Shown in pieces: positions 36,354-45,017 of a DNA stretch of 64,000 nucleotides. The stretch is from Burkholderiales bacterium (lineage in GTDB: Bacteria > Pseudomonadota > Gammaproteobacteria > Burkholderiales > Burkholderiaceae_C). A program made the translations under genes and the position numbers. The stretch is from the NCBI GenBank assembly GCA_028868855.1, contig JAGWTR010000005.1:214495-278494 (forward strand), written 5' to 3'. Under the pieces are notes generated by a model. That model was given only the letters and a program-made list of their open reading frames with translations. It made no database searches and was not told where the DNA came from. Position 1 is the stretch's first letter. Each line of letters opens with the position of its first letter.

Positions 36354-36583
36354 GAAATCATTCTACGAGAGCCTTTCGGTTCGTGTCTTCCTATGTTGAG
36401 CTAATCCACCCTACTTCAAGGGGAGGAAATTGAAGGGCCTTTCGCGACTATTCAAAGCACCAGCTTCTAACCAGCGTGGTTCTGAACGGAGGCACCTGCG
36501 GGCGGCGCAACGGACAGTCAGTGGCTTTCTCGCAGCGCAAAATATGACACCTGTCAATCCCAAACAGCCTCGCCAACAGGTTC

Positions 36584-36612
36584 TTGACACTGGCGATTTC
36601 GAGCTAGAAAAT
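36584..36612 (+). promoter_or_regulatory. Likely promoter of the cold-shock gene
   Basis: TTGACA at 36584-36589 and GAAAAT at 36607-36612 are 17 bases apart. The transcript would begin about 25 bases before the cold-shock ATG, with AGGAGGG as ribosome site. Read from sequence only. Confidence 0.5.
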
Positions 36613-36642
36613 GCGACCAAACTAACTAGCAGGAGGGACAGT

Positions 36643-36939
36643 ATGGCCATCGGCACTGTCAAATGGTTCAACGACGCCAAAGGGTTTGGCTTCATCGAGC
36701 CCGAACAAGGGGGGGGTGATGTTTTCGCCCACTTTTCCGCCATTCAAATGGATGGTTTTCGCACGCTCAAGCAGGGCTCACGAGTTCACTACGAACTTGT
36801 CGCCGGTCCCAAGGGCATGCTCGCTCAGAACATTCAGCCGGTCGACTCTGCCATGGCAGAACAGACGCCCCCTGATGCGCTGAGCGAGATGCATTTCAGA
36901 GATTTTTCTGGGGAATCGGGGAGTCACATATCTCATTAA
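36643..36939 (+). CDS. Cold-shock protein with C-terminal extension
   Basis: 98 residues from the ATG at 36643, preceded by AGGAGGG. The first 66 residues are a cold-shock domain with RNA-binding motifs KGFGFIEP and DVFAHFSAI. Family members usually stop near residue 67-70. Here a further 30 residues ([18 protein letters not shown], then a polar tail ending in HISH) follow. It probably acts as an RNA chaperone. The tail may be a read-through of a lost stop or a real extension. Confidence 0.9.
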   Translation: MAIGTVKWFNDAKGFGFIEPEQGGGDVFAHFSAIQMDGFRTLKQGSRVHYELVAGPKGMLAQNIQPVDSAMAEQTPPDALSEMHFRDFSGESGSHISH

Positions 36940-36953
36940 GGTGAGCCCGGCAG

Positions 36954-36982
36954 AAAAAAACCCACCTCACGGTGGGTTTTTT
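36954..36982. terminator. Bidirectional terminator between csp and icd
   Basis: AAAAAAACCCACC, TCAC loop, GGTGGGTTTTTT: a 6-bp GC stem with A- and T-tracts on the two sides, so it can serve the cold-shock gene and the convergent icd. Confidence 0.85.
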
Positions 36983-37071
36983 GTTGATGATCCAACTATT
37001 CAATCAAGGGAACCACGTTCTGGCATCTGAGCTTAAAAACAGGACGTCCGAAGACGTCCTTGAGCACACGA

Positions 37072-38325
<1,254 letters not shown>

Positions 38326-38464
38326 GATGTTGGTCTCCGCGTTTGGCGTTTCCGTTAGCGCGCTGCCATGGATGTCGGCAGCGCATGAAACAATTCTAAG
38401 CGCCCTCTTTTGGCGATCGCATGTTTGAGTCCCGTAAAAGCGGGTTTACATGGCCGATTGACGG

Positions 38465-38505
38465 ACTATGGCGTCATTGATTCGATGGGCGTTGCGCATG
38501 ATCAA
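38465..38505 (-). promoter_or_regulatory. Candidate FNR-type site and -10 element upstream of icd
   Basis: TTGCGCATGATCAA at 38492-38505 has one classical half-site (ATCAA) and one TTGCG half. A CATAGT hexamer at 38470-38465 sits 28.5 bases from its centre, close to class II spacing, but the leader to the icd ATG would be about 130 bases. Suggestive only. Confidence 0.3.
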
Positions 38506-38521
38506 CGGTTTACCGATGTGA

Positions 38522-39340
38522 TCAGGCGCACCAGGCACGCCATTGATCCAGCAGGCGGTGGTATATCGCCCATGCCGACATGCAGGCGAGCATCAGCCCT
38601 GCCAGCCTGATGGCCCATTGCGAATCATTCCAACGCGGAGACCAACGAGGCCGCCCCGGCACGGGCGACATTACTTGCCCATTCGTCTCGGCTCCGGCCT
38701 GAGATGACGATCTCTTCAGCCAAATCATAGGCACCGGCACTGCCGTGAACGTCGCCGCATCTGACTCAGTTGATGTCATTCGTCGCAGGAGCCAGGGTGC
38801 CGCCCACAATCCAAAGGCGCTCGGCAACGCAAACGCGGTCATGACCAAGGCACCTTCCAGCGGACCGTTGGCCAAGGCCGCCACCATCACCGCGCCATAC
38901 AACAAGCCGCATGGCAGGGCAGCCCACGCCACGCCAGCCACCAGAGGTGCCAGCATGGCCGTGCCAGGCACTTTTTTAACCCAGGAGGACGATGCCGTGC
39001 GTAACTGAATGCGGCGGTACAGGCCTTGCCCCCATTGATCCAAGGCGACCGGCATACGCCCTCTGCCGGCCAGGTACAGGCCCAATACCAAGGCGGCCAC
39101 CTGCGCCAACACCCACAGGGGTTGCAACACCGCGGATTGGCGCGACCACTGCGCGGCCAGCGAGCCGCTGGCGGCCGCGACCGCGCCAAGGGATGCGTAC
39201 CCGATCCATCGCCCTAGCAGTGCCGAAAGGGGCACAGGCTTGCGCAACACCGCTGCACATGCCGCCCCGCACATGGCGGTGCAATGAGGAATGCCACTCA
39301 GCCCCATCAACAAAGCCGTGACCATCAGGCTGTACACCAT
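38522..39340 (-). CDS. Membrane protein of the DsbD_2/TauE-SafE-like group
   Basis: 272 residues with about six hydrophobic segments. The N terminus has GIPHCTAMCGAACAAVL, the H-C-x-x-M-C-G motif of the PF13386-like family found with cbb3 oxidase and copper-handling genes. It is the last gene of the cbb3 cluster. A role in copper or haem supply for oxidase assembly is a reasonable inference. Confidence 0.75.
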   Translation of the reverse strand: MVYSLMVTALLMGLSGIPHCTAMCGAACAAVLRKPVPLSALLGRWIGYASLGAVAAASGSLAAQWSRQSAVLQPLWVLAQVAALVLGLYLAGRGRMPVALDQWGQGLYRRIQLRTASSSWVKKVPGTAMLAPLVAGVAWAALPCGLLYGAVMVAALANGPLEGALVMTAFALPSAFGLWAAPWLLRRMTSTESDAATFTAVPVPMIWLKRSSSQAGAETNGQVMSPVPGRPRWSPRWNDSQWAIRLAGLMLACMSAWAIYHRLLDQWRAWCA

Positions 39341-39387
39341 GCCCTAGTCCGTCAACCGCGTTCGGCGCGTAGAGCCGACCAGCGTGT

Positions 39388-39651
39388 TCAAGCGTGGTGG
39401 TGTGGCAGGAGATGATCGGACGAATCGGCTTGCACCGTGCCCATCAGCCAATGACTGATGCTGGACGCCAGAGCCACCAAGACCCAGAACACGAAGAATG
39501 CCAAACTGTAGGCCGTGTAGGGATCGGGCTGCCAGTTGCCGATGTACAAATTGGAAGGGTCTACCCAAGAGAACACCACCATCTCCAAGACCCCAGCCAC
39601 CATGAAGGCCGGCCACAAGATCTGAGTCACATGCAAAAAACGCTGAGTCAT
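39388..39651 (-). CDS. Small membrane protein in the cbb3 cluster
   Basis: 87 residues from the ATG at 39651. Two hydrophobic segments (about residues 6-28 and 48-72) flank a loop with NLYIGNWQPDPYTAYSLA. The C-terminal end is His-rich (DHLLPHHHA). It stands between fixH and the DsbD_2-like gene. I do not recognise the family beyond its association with cbb3 genes. Confidence 0.6.
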   Translation of the reverse strand: MTQRFLHVTQILWPAFMVAGVLEMVVFSWVDPSNLYIGNWQPDPYTAYSLAFFVFWVLVALASSISHWLMGTVQADSSDHLLPHHHA

Positions 39652-39758
39652 GCAGAGCCCTTCCTTGGTGAAGATATTTGGCGGGTATCGTCCTCTTGTC
39701 GACACAGAAGCGTTCTAGCAAAAACCCTTCCATCGGGCGACACGCCCCCATCCGATAG

Positions 39759-40037
39759 TCATTGATCCGCAGGCCGGGTAGCAACTTCCGCAGAATGGTT
39801 ACGTCCAACCATGGCGGGAGCATGCCCCGTCTTGGGGTCGATTTTGCTGATGTCCAGCACTGGATCCACATTCTTGACGGCCAGGAAGGCGGTGAACAAT
39901 GAGGCCACAACCACCGCCAGCGGCCCGCCAACCACCATCCATACGATGGGAAACCGCCACCATGGGCCACTGCTGGCCTCAGCCGAGACCGCAGACCTCT
40001 TTACGCTGGCCGATGAGAAATTGGGTACTTGAGGCAT
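39759..40037 (-). CDS. fixH: FixH-like protein (short)
   Basis: 92 residues from the ATG at 40037. One membrane segment (about 26-50: PWWRFPIVWMVVGGPLAVVV), then VKNVDPVLDISKIDP. The position directly after ccoG matches the FixH/CcoH assembly factor of cbb3 oxidase. It is shorter than typical FixH (about 150-170 residues) and would lack much of the usual periplasmic domain. Confidence 0.65.
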   Translation of the reverse strand: MPQVPNFSSASVKRSAVSAEASSGPWWRFPIVWMVVGGPLAVVVASLFTAFLAVKNVDPVLDISKIDPKTGHAPAMVGRNHSAEVATRPADQ

Positions 40038-40062
40038 GGGGTAACTCCTGAAGGGCGCGCGC

Positions 40063-41553
40063 TCAGCGCGGCACCATGAACGTTGACTTTTCGCGCACGT
40101 CAATTTGCGGCTGCGAACCTTGACGCAACTGCTCCACCACTAGAGTGATAACGTGTGCGCCCGAACCCATCCGCGCTGCGTCCTCAGGGGGCACCTTCAC
40201 AGCGATCGGCACCCAACGCGCCTCGGCGGGGCCCAGCACCAACTCATCACCGCCAGCGACCTGAGCCTGAGGCAGTTGCTCAACACCCACCCGGTATCGC
40301 TGGGTAGATTCGGTGGTGTTCATCAATTGCACACGATAGACGTTTTCGATGTAACCGTCATCAACCATGCGCGCCAGTGCCCCACGGTCACGGACCACGT
40401 CGACCTTAAAAGGACTGCGGTTGTATAGGCCGGTCACAAAGGCGCCTACGATAAGCAACAAGACAGTCGCGTAAATCAAGACCCGTGGCCGCTTGACTCG
40501 CGCCAGTATCTGCGCAGAATTCCAGCCATGATCCAAGGCATTGAGGGTGGCATAGCGGATCAAACCTCGCGGCGAACCCATCTTGTCCATGACGGTGTTG
40601 CACACGTCAATGCAGGCCGCACAGCCTATGCATTCGTATTGCAGGCCCTCGCGGATGTCAATCCCGGTGGGGCAGACCTGCACGCACAGGGTGCAATCAA
40701 TGCAATCGCCCTTGCCCACGGATCTGGCGTCCACATTGCGCTGACGTGAGCCACGTGGCTCGCCGCGTTTGGTGTCGTAACTGATGATCAGCGTATCGAG
40801 GTCAAACATGGCGCTTTGAAAGCGCGCGTACGGGCACATATATTTGCACACCTGCTCACGCAGGTAACCAGCATTGCCGTAGGTGGCAAAGCCGTAGAAC
40901 AGCATCCAGAAGGCTTCCCATGGCCCCAAACCGAAACTGATGACGTCATGGAACAAGGTCCGGATGGGACTGAAATAGCCCACGAAGGTGAACCCTGTCC
41001 AGAGCGATAGCACGATCCAGGCAAGCTGCTTGCCCCCCTTGCGGCCCAGCTTTTCAAGCGACATGGGCGCCTTGTCCAGCTTCATGCGCCGGACACGGTC
41101 ACCTTCAAACTTGCGCTCAATCCACAGGAACACTTCCGTGTAGACCGTCTGGGGACAGGCAAACCCACACCACACGCGGCCTGCCACGGCGGTGAACAGG
41201 AACAATCCGTAGGCGGAGATCACCAGCAGGACCGTCAAGTAAATGAAGTCCTGCGGATAGAGCACCAGATTGAACAGGTAGAAACGACGTGCCTCCAGAT
41301 CAAACAGCACAGCCTGGCGGTCGTTCCATATCAGCCACGGCATGCCGTAGAAAACGATCTGCGTCAGCCACACAAAAACCCAGCGCCACTTCGCGTAGAG
41401 CCCTTTAACTTCACGCGGGTAGATCTTGTCGGTCTTTTGATAGAGCGACACCGACTCTTCGTGAGAGCCAGCCCCCCCCACGGAATTTGTCTCCGCTCGA
41501 ATAGGAATGATTCGTTGGGGCGACGTCTTGGGGTTGCGTGGGGTATCACTCAT
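40063..41553 (-). CDS. ccoG: Cytochrome c oxidase accessory protein CcoG
   Basis: 496 residues, with four or five membrane segments and a ferredoxin-like part holding C-x2-C-x2-C-x3-C clusters (DCTLCVQVCPTGIDI at about residue 278 and CIGCAACIDVCNTVMD at about 307), plus an immunoglobulin-like C-terminal domain. It reduces copper for CcoN assembly. Follows ccoP by 35 bases. Confidence 0.95.
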   Translation of the reverse strand: MSDTPRNPKTSPQRIIPIRAETNSVGGAGSHEESVSLYQKTDKIYPREVKGLYAKWRWVFVWLTQIVFYGMPWLIWNDRQAVLFDLEARRFYLFNLVLYPQDFIYLTVLLVISAYGLFLFTAVAGRVWCGFACPQTVYTEVFLWIERKFEGDRVRRMKLDKAPMSLEKLGRKGGKQLAWIVLSLWTGFTFVGYFSPIRTLFHDVISFGLGPWEAFWMLFYGFATYGNAGYLREQVCKYMCPYARFQSAMFDLDTLIISYDTKRGEPRGSRQRNVDARSVGKGDCIDCTLCVQVCPTGIDIREGLQYECIGCAACIDVCNTVMDKMGSPRGLIRYATLNALDHGWNSAQILARVKRPRVLIYATVLLLIVGAFVTGLYNRSPFKVDVVRDRGALARMVDDGYIENVYRVQLMNTTESTQRYRVGVEQLPQAQVAGGDELVLGPAEARWVPIAVKVPPEDAARMGSGAHVITLVVEQLRQGSQPQIDVREKSTFMVPR

Positions 41554-41588
41554 GGTAAATGGCTAAACATCAGCCGCTTGATTCTTCC

Positions 41589-42524
41589 TTACTTGGCATC
41601 GGCCGTTTGCACGGCATGCGAAAGACCCCACACGTAAGACGCAAGAATCTTGATCTGATCGGCGGACAGGCGCTTTTCCTGGGCCGGCATGATGTTGAGC
41701 TTTCCTTTAGATACCATGTTGATGATGGCTTCTTCACCCCAGCCATGCAGCCAGATTTTGTCCGTCAGGTTCGGGGCGCCCAGAGCCTGGTTGCCCTTGC
41801 CGTCCGCACCGTGGCAGGCTGCGCAGACTTGCTTGAACTTGTCGCGCCCCAGTTCGGCCATGATGGAGTTGTGGCCACTGCCCGAGAGGCTCAACACGTA
41901 GTTGGCGACCTCGCGAACTTCTTGCGGGCTACCTACCGACGGGGCCATGATGGGCATCTGCCCTTGACGGCCATGAGTGATGGTCTCGACGATTTTGTCG
42001 GGGGTGCCGCCGTAGAGCCAGTCGTTGTCGGTCAGATTGGGAAAACCCTTCGCACCGTGCGCGTCCGATCCGTGGCAGGCCGCGCAGTTGTTCAGGAACA
42101 GACGCTCACCAATGGCATGTGCCTGCGGGTCGCGAGCCAAATCTTCGACAGAAGCCGTTTTGAATTTCGCAAAGATCTTGTCTTGTTCAACACTGGCTTT
42201 GTCGATTTCGCCCTGAAGCTGCCCAACCGCCGTCCAACCCAGCTTGCCTTTGTTGTCACCCAAACCTGGGTACAAGGCCAGATACACCACGGCAAACACC
42301 AAGGTCAGGATGAACAGGATCAACCACCAGCGCGGCAGCGGGTTGTTGAGTTCACGCAAATCGCCGTCCCACACGTGTCCGGTGGTTGCGTCAATATTGC
42401 CCTTGGCATCACGAATCACTTTGTGCCGACTGGCACCCAGGAGTACCGCGACACAAAACAGCAGGCCACCCACCACAATGGCGATGACATACCACGACCA
42501 TCCACTGGAAATGAAGTCGCTCAT
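41589..42524 (-). CDS. ccoP: cbb3-type cytochrome c oxidase subunit III (diheme)
   Basis: 311 residues from the ATG at 42524. Two membrane segments (about 10-32 and 64-86), then two cytochrome c domains with CAACH at about residues 147-151 and 239-243. It passes electrons to CcoN. Confidence 0.96.
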   Translation of the reverse strand: MSDFISSGWSWYVIAIVVGGLLFCVAVLLGASRHKVIRDAKGNIDATTGHVWDGDLRELNNPLPRWWLILFILTLVFAVVYLALYPGLGDNKGKLGWTAVGQLQGEIDKASVEQDKIFAKFKTASVEDLARDPQAHAIGERLFLNNCAACHGSDAHGAKGFPNLTDNDWLYGGTPDKIVETITHGRQGQMPIMAPSVGSPQEVREVANYVLSLSGSGHNSIMAELGRDKFKQVCAACHGADGKGNQALGAPNLTDKIWLHGWGEEAIINMVSKGKLNIMPAQEKRLSADQIKILASYVWGLSHAVQTADAK

Positions 42525-42538
42525 ATTTGAGATTCCGA

Positions 42539-42682
42539 TCAATCGTCTGCGAGGGGCAGTTGAGCTGCCTCCTCAAATTCAGCATGTCTGTTGCGGCCAT
42601 AGGCCCAAAACACGATGCCCACGAATATGCACAGGCTCACTACGGTGAATGTGGCTCGCATCAAGTTGATGTCCAAGTCCAT
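42539..42682 (-). CDS. ccoQ: cbb3-type oxidase subunit CcoQ
   Basis: 47 residues, too short for most gene finders' cut-offs. The ATG at 42682 is preferred because AGGAG lies 8 bases before it; an ATG two codons earlier is too close. One membrane segment (about residues 10-28: FTVVSLCIFVGIVFWAYG) is followed by RHAEFEEAAQLPL. The position between ccoO and ccoP fixes the identity. It stabilises CcoP in the complex. Confidence 0.85.
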   Translation of the reverse strand: MDLDINLMRATFTVVSLCIFVGIVFWAYGRNRHAEFEEAAQLPLADD

Positions 42683-42696
42683 GCGCATCGCTCCTG

Positions 42697-43326
42697 TTAT
42701 TTGATGGCCGTACCCAGCACTTGCAGGTAGGCAATCAGGGCTTCGATTTCAGTCTTGCCCTTGACCTCGCCAGCCGCCGCCGCGATTTCAGCGTCGCTGT
42801 ACGGCACGCCAACCACGCGCAGGGCTTTCATGCGGGGTGCCATGCCAGCCGAGTCGACCTCTGCTTGTGCCAACCAGGGGTAGGCGGGCATGTTCGACTC
42901 GGGCACGACATCACGGGGGTTGTGCAGGTGGGCACGGTGCCACTCGTCGCTGTACTTGCCACCAACGCGCTGCAGATCAGGACCTGTGCGCTTGGAGCCC
43001 CATTGGAAAGGGTGGTCATACACGAACTCACCGGCCATCGAATAGTGCCCGTAGCGCAGTGTTTCGGCACGGAAGGGTCGAATCATCTGCGAGTGGCAGC
43101 CGTAGCAGCCTTCGCGCAGGTAGATGTCACGCCCGGCAAGTTGCAGCGCGGTGTAAGGCTTGAGGCCATCCACCGCCTGGGTCGTGCTGCGTTGGAAAAA
43201 CAGCGGCACGATTTCAACCAGAGCGCCAAAAGTCAGGACGATCAGGGTCAGGGTGATCAGCAAAAAGTTGCTGGTCTCAATGCGCTCGTGCGAGAAGAGC
43301 GGCGGCGTTTGCTTGTTGTCAGCCAT
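42697..43326 (-). CDS. ccoO: cbb3-type cytochrome c oxidase subunit II (monoheme)
   Basis: 209 residues. An N-terminal membrane anchor (about 20-42) and a periplasmic domain with CYGCH at about residue 74-78, plus the axial Met region ([10 protein letters not shown]). It accepts electrons and passes them to CcoN. Follows ccoN by 13 bases. Confidence 0.97.
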   Translation of the reverse strand: MADNKQTPPLFSHERIETSNFLLITLTLIVLTFGALVEIVPLFFQRSTTQAVDGLKPYTALQLAGRDIYLREGCYGCHSQMIRPFRAETLRYGHYSMAGEFVYDHPFQWGSKRTGPDLQRVGGKYSDEWHRAHLHNPRDVVPESNMPAYPWLAQAEVDSAGMAPRMKALRVVGVPYSDAEIAAAAGEVKGKTEIEALIAYLQVLGTAIK

Positions 43327-43339
43327 GTTGTTGCTTTCC

Positions 43340-44770
43340 TCAGGCGTGGGCCAGTTGCGCGGGGATGGGCGCGTCGACCACTCGACCGGCGCGAATCGTC
43401 ATCACGGTGTTCCACAGCATCAGGATCATGCCGCCCAGATACAGCAGCCCACCGGCCACACGAATCACGTAGAACGGATAGGTTGCCTTCACGCTTTCAA
43501 CGAAGGTGTAGACGAGGGTGCCATCCGGGTTGACCGCACGCCACATCAGGCCCTGCATCACGCCGGCAATCCACATGGCGGCAATGTACAGAACGATGCC
43601 AATGGTTGCGGCCCAGAAATGGATGGCAATGGCGGGCACGCTGTACATGGTCGTGCGACCAAACATACGCGGAATCAGGTAGTACAGGCTACCCATGGTG
43701 ATCAGGCCCACCCAGCCCAAGGCACCGGAGTGCACGTGGCCAATGGTCCAGTCGGTGTAGTGCGACAGCGCGTTCACGGTCTTGATGGACATCATGGGCC
43801 CCTCGAAGGTGCTCATGCCGTAGAACGACAGCGCCACGATCAGGAACTTCAGGATGGGGTCGTCGCGCAATTTGTGCCAAGCGCCGGACAAGGTCATGAT
43901 GCCGTTGATCATGCCGCCCCAGCTGGGCGCCAGCAGAATCAGCGAGAACACCATACCCACGGATTGCGTCCAGTCAGGCAAGGCGGTGTAGTGCAGGTGG
44001 TGAGGACCCGCCCACATGTAGGTGAAGATCAGCGCCCAGAAGTGGACGATCGACAACCGGTAGGAGTAAACCGGACGACCAGCCTGCTTGGGGATGTAGT
44101 AATACATCATGCCCAGAAAGCCCGCGGTCAGGAAAAAGCCAACGGCATTGTGCCCGTACCACCATTGCACCATGGCGTCTTGTACGCCGGCATAGGCAGA
44201 ATAGCTCTTGGTCAGACTGACCGGGATTTCAGCGCTATTGACAACGTGAAGCAAGGCCACGGCCAGGATGAAGGCGCCATAGAACCAGTTGGCCACGTAG
44301 ATGTGGCGAACTTTGCGCTGGCCGATGGTGCCGAAAAACACGGTCGCATAAGCGACCCAGACCAAAGTGATCAGGATATCGATGGGCCATTCAAGCTCGG
44401 CGTATTCCTTGCCTGTGGTGAAACCCAGAGGCAGAGAGATGACCGCCAGCAAGATCACCAATTGCCAACCCCAGAAGGTGAAGGCAGCCAGAGGGCCGGC
44501 AAAAAGCCGGGTCTGGCAGGTTCGTTGCACCACATGGTACGAAGTACCCATCAAGGCACAACCACCAAAGGCAAAAATCACTGCATTGGTGTGTAGGGGA
44601 CGCAGGCGACCATAGGACAGCCATGGAATGCCAAAACTGAGGTCGGGCCAAGCCAGTTGCGACGCAATGAAGACGCCGACGGTCATGCCGACAACGCCCC
44701 AGATAACGGCGGCAATGGCGAACTGCCTGACTACCGTGTCGTTGTAAGTGGCAGAGCGGGTGAGTGCCAT
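43340..44770 (-). CDS. ccoN: cbb3-type cytochrome c oxidase subunit I
   Basis: 476 residues with twelve membrane segments. It has the haem and copper histidines ([13 protein letters not shown] near 60, [18 protein letters not shown] near 210, and [11 protein letters not shown] near 345). The catalytic core of a high-affinity oxidase used at low oxygen. AGGAGAAAAAAGTA precedes the ATG, and an FNR-like site lies at 44827-44840. Confidence 0.97.
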   Translation of the reverse strand: MALTRSATYNDTVVRQFAIAAVIWGVVGMTVGVFIASQLAWPDLSFGIPWLSYGRLRPLHTNAVIFAFGGCALMGTSYHVVQRTCQTRLFAGPLAAFTFWGWQLVILLAVISLPLGFTTGKEYAELEWPIDILITLVWVAYATVFFGTIGQRKVRHIYVANWFYGAFILAVALLHVVNSAEIPVSLTKSYSAYAGVQDAMVQWWYGHNAVGFFLTAGFLGMMYYYIPKQAGRPVYSYRLSIVHFWALIFTYMWAGPHHLHYTALPDWTQSVGMVFSLILLAPSWGGMINGIMTLSGAWHKLRDDPILKFLIVALSFYGMSTFEGPMMSIKTVNALSHYTDWTIGHVHSGALGWVGLITMGSLYYLIPRMFGRTTMYSVPAIAIHFWAATIGIVLYIAAMWIAGVMQGLMWRAVNPDGTLVYTFVESVKATYPFYVIRVAGGLLYLGGMILMLWNTVMTIRAGRVVDAPIPAQLAHA

Positions 44771-44799
44771 TACTTTTTTCTCCTTTTGTTACGGGTGCA

Positions 44800-44840
44800 A
44801 TTGTCAGTGCAAACCATTAGCTAATCTTGAGGCAGGTCAA
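44800..44840 (-). promoter_or_regulatory. FNR-like box and -10 element upstream of ccoN
   Basis: Reading leftward, TTGACCTGCCTCAA at 44840-44827 (TTGA-N6-TCAA) is inside the 3' end of ccoS. GACAAT at 44805-44800 lies 28.5 bases from its centre, about class II FNR spacing, 30 bases before the ccoN ATG. This would give oxygen-regulated expression of ccoNOQP separate from ccoIS. Confidence 0.5.
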
Positions 44841-45006
44841 GATTTTTTACCTCAGTTCCCGTCTCGTTGTTGCCTTCGTGCAGGATTCTCAAGCCTTCCT
44901 GCTCAAGGCCCTCAAACTGGCCACCAAAAATGGCCCAGGCGAGCACGCCCAGGATGACCAGCACCAGCACGACCGAGACCGGTAGTAGGACGTAGAGGAT
45001 TTCCAT
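44821..45006 (-). CDS. ccoS: cbb3 oxidase maturation protein CcoS
   Basis: 61 residues. One membrane segment (about 3-26: LYVLLPVSVVLVLVILGV, then LAWAIFGGQFE) and a short acidic tail. Needed for copper/haem insertion into cbb3 oxidase. Located between ccoI and ccoN. Confidence 0.9.
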   Translation of the reverse strand: MEILYVLLPVSVVLVLVILGVLAWAIFGGQFEGLEQEGLRILHEGNNETGTEVKNLDLPQD

Positions 45007-45017
45007 GATGACCCAGG

